Source of the DNA: Pauljensenia sp902373545
Lineage (GTDB): Bacteria; Actinomycetota; Actinomycetes; Actinomycetales; Actinomycetaceae
DNA: 64,000 nt
Direction: 5' to 3'
Assembly: GCF_041432775.1 (NCBI RefSeq)
Contig: NZ_JAPWAG010000001.1
Coordinates: 124,001 to 188,000, forward strand
The notes under the pieces are model-generated. The model was not told where the DNA came from. It saw only the letters and a program-made list of their open reading frames with translations, and ran no database searches. Below, piece by piece: positions 63,202-64,000 of the stretch. Position 1 is the stretch's first letter. Each line of letters begins with the position of its first letter. The position numbers were made by a program, and so were the translations under genes.

Positions 63202-64000
63202 ATGCCCGCTGACGCTACTTCTTCCTCGCACGCACGCGCCTCGTGGACTCCTGCCGAAATCGGGTTGGCGATCAGTTCCGTCCTCCTCATCACGCTCGTC
63301 GCTTTTGAGGAGCTGGCAGCCACGACGATCATGCCTGCTGTCGTCGCATCGTTCGATGCGGCCGCCTGGTATCCGGTCGCCTCGGGCGCGGCGTTGGCGA
63401 CGCAGCTGAGCGCCACGGTGGTCGCTGGTGCGTTGGCCGACTGGAAGGGTCCGCGCCTCGTTCTGTTCGGCGGCATGGTGTTGTTCGCGGTGGGCCTCGT
63501 CATTTCAGCCGTGGCGCCGACGATCATTATCTTCGTCGTTGGCCGCGCGTTGCAGGGCCTGGGCGGTGGCCTTCTCGTCGTCCCTCTCTACGTCCTTATC
63601 GGCGCCGTGGCGTCTCCTGGCCATCGACCCGTCTTTTTCGCAGCCTTCTCGCTCGCGTGGGTGCTGCCCTCGCTCGTGGGTCCTGCGATTGCCGGCCACG
63701 TCACTGAGGTGTGGGGGTGGCACTACGTGTTCGGCGTCGTGCCTCTCTTCGTCGTGATCGCCGCCGTGCCGGTGGTCTACGTGCTGCGCACGGTACCCGC
63801 GAGTGAGGCCAGAAAGGCCGTGCGTCTGGCCTCGCTGGCACGCGACGCACTCCTGGCGGGCCTGGGCGTCGTGCTCCTGCAGCTCGCGGGCGCGCTGGCC
63901 TCGCCGCTGTCTCAGCTCGGTATCTTCGCCCTTGGCGCGGCACTCACAGCGTGGGCTCTGCCCCGCCTGCTGCCGCGCGGCACGTTCCGATCGCGCGCGG
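63202..64000 (+). CDS. MFS transporter, N-terminal part (cut by window end)
   Basis: An open frame from ATG at 63202 (AGGA eight bases upstream) runs through the window end without a stop, giving 266 residues. It shows membrane segments 1 to about 8, the motif A-like GALADWKGPRLVLF between segments 2 and 3, and LVGPAIAGHV, typical of drug/proton antiporters of the 14-segment or 12-segment MFS groups. Acidic residues EE in the first segment (LVAFEELAATTIMP) suggest a cation-coupled exporter. Substrate unknown. It is divergent from aspS. Confidence 0.85.
   Translation, partial: MPADATSSSHARASWTPAEIGLAISSVLLITLVAFEELAATTIMPAVVASFDAAAWYPVASGAALATQLSATVVAGALADWKGPRLVLFGGMVLFAVGLVISAVAPTIIIFVVGRALQGLGGGLLVVPLYVLIGAVASPGHRPVFFAAFSLAWVLPSLVGPAIAGHVTEVWGWHYVFGVVPLFVVIAAVPVVYVLRTVPASEARKAVRLASLARDALLAGLGVVLLQLAGALASPLSQLGIFALGAALTAWALPRLLPRGTFRSRA

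Overview
The window is high-GC (about 64-65%) chromosomal DNA of an actinobacterium, most likely Actinomycetaceae (Schaalia/Actinomyces type). This is inferred from WhiA, an ANTAR regulator beside pyk, four-domain S1, and the blocks whiA-yvcK-rapZ-uvrC, uvrA-uvrB-coaE-rpsA-polA and rarA-rpsD-alaS-ruvX-mltG-aroE, whose order is typical of actinobacteria. Almost every gene is a recognisable housekeeping gene. No prophage, transposase, CRISPR array, toxin-antitoxin pair or phage-defence locus was seen.

1-10.4 kb: the 3' end of pgl, then a leftward series (uvrC, purT, rapZ, yvcK, whiA, gap, pgk, tpiA, secG) joining lower glycolysis, regulation of carbon and envelope metabolism, excision repair and a formate-dependent purine step. 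10.5-15.9 kb: rightward glnA and two tandem acyl-CoA synthetases. 15.9-17.1 kb: a low-GC pocket with an orphan membrane protein, bounded by inverted copies of one hairpin. 17.1-20.5 kb: uvrA with a coupled small membrane protein; then a YciI protein.

20.9-25.5 kb: the most interesting locus. Two TerC membrane proteins and a P-type ATPase form one leftward operon, preceded by an RNA with the sequence and fold of the yybP-ykoY manganese riboswitch. Its 3' strand can alternatively bury the Shine-Dalgarno site of the first gene, which suggests a translational ON switch for metal (probably Mn2+) efflux.

25.6-36.6 kb: uvrB, coaE, brnQ, a structured repeat-rich intergenic region, rpsA, polA, a thioesterase, an ANTAR response regulator, a tRNA-Leu(CAA) with an unusually short variable loop, and a 71-codon unknown gene. 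36.6-43.8 kb: pyk, lgt and a partial trp cluster (trpE, C, B, A; no trpD or trpG). 43.8-50.9 kb: alaS-ruvX-mltG-aroE-prepilin peptidase with overlapping ends, preceded by rpsD.

51-59.4 kb: rarA behind two secreted proline-rich surface proteins (one with eight 12-residue repeats), then a siderophore ABC transporter (binding lipoprotein, two permeases, ATPase) with a DtxR/IdeR-like iron box before the lipoprotein gene. A Fes-like esterase lies just upstream, suggesting uptake and opening of ester-type siderophores. 60.6-64 kb: yciO, aspS and the 5' part of an MFS transporter cut by the window end.
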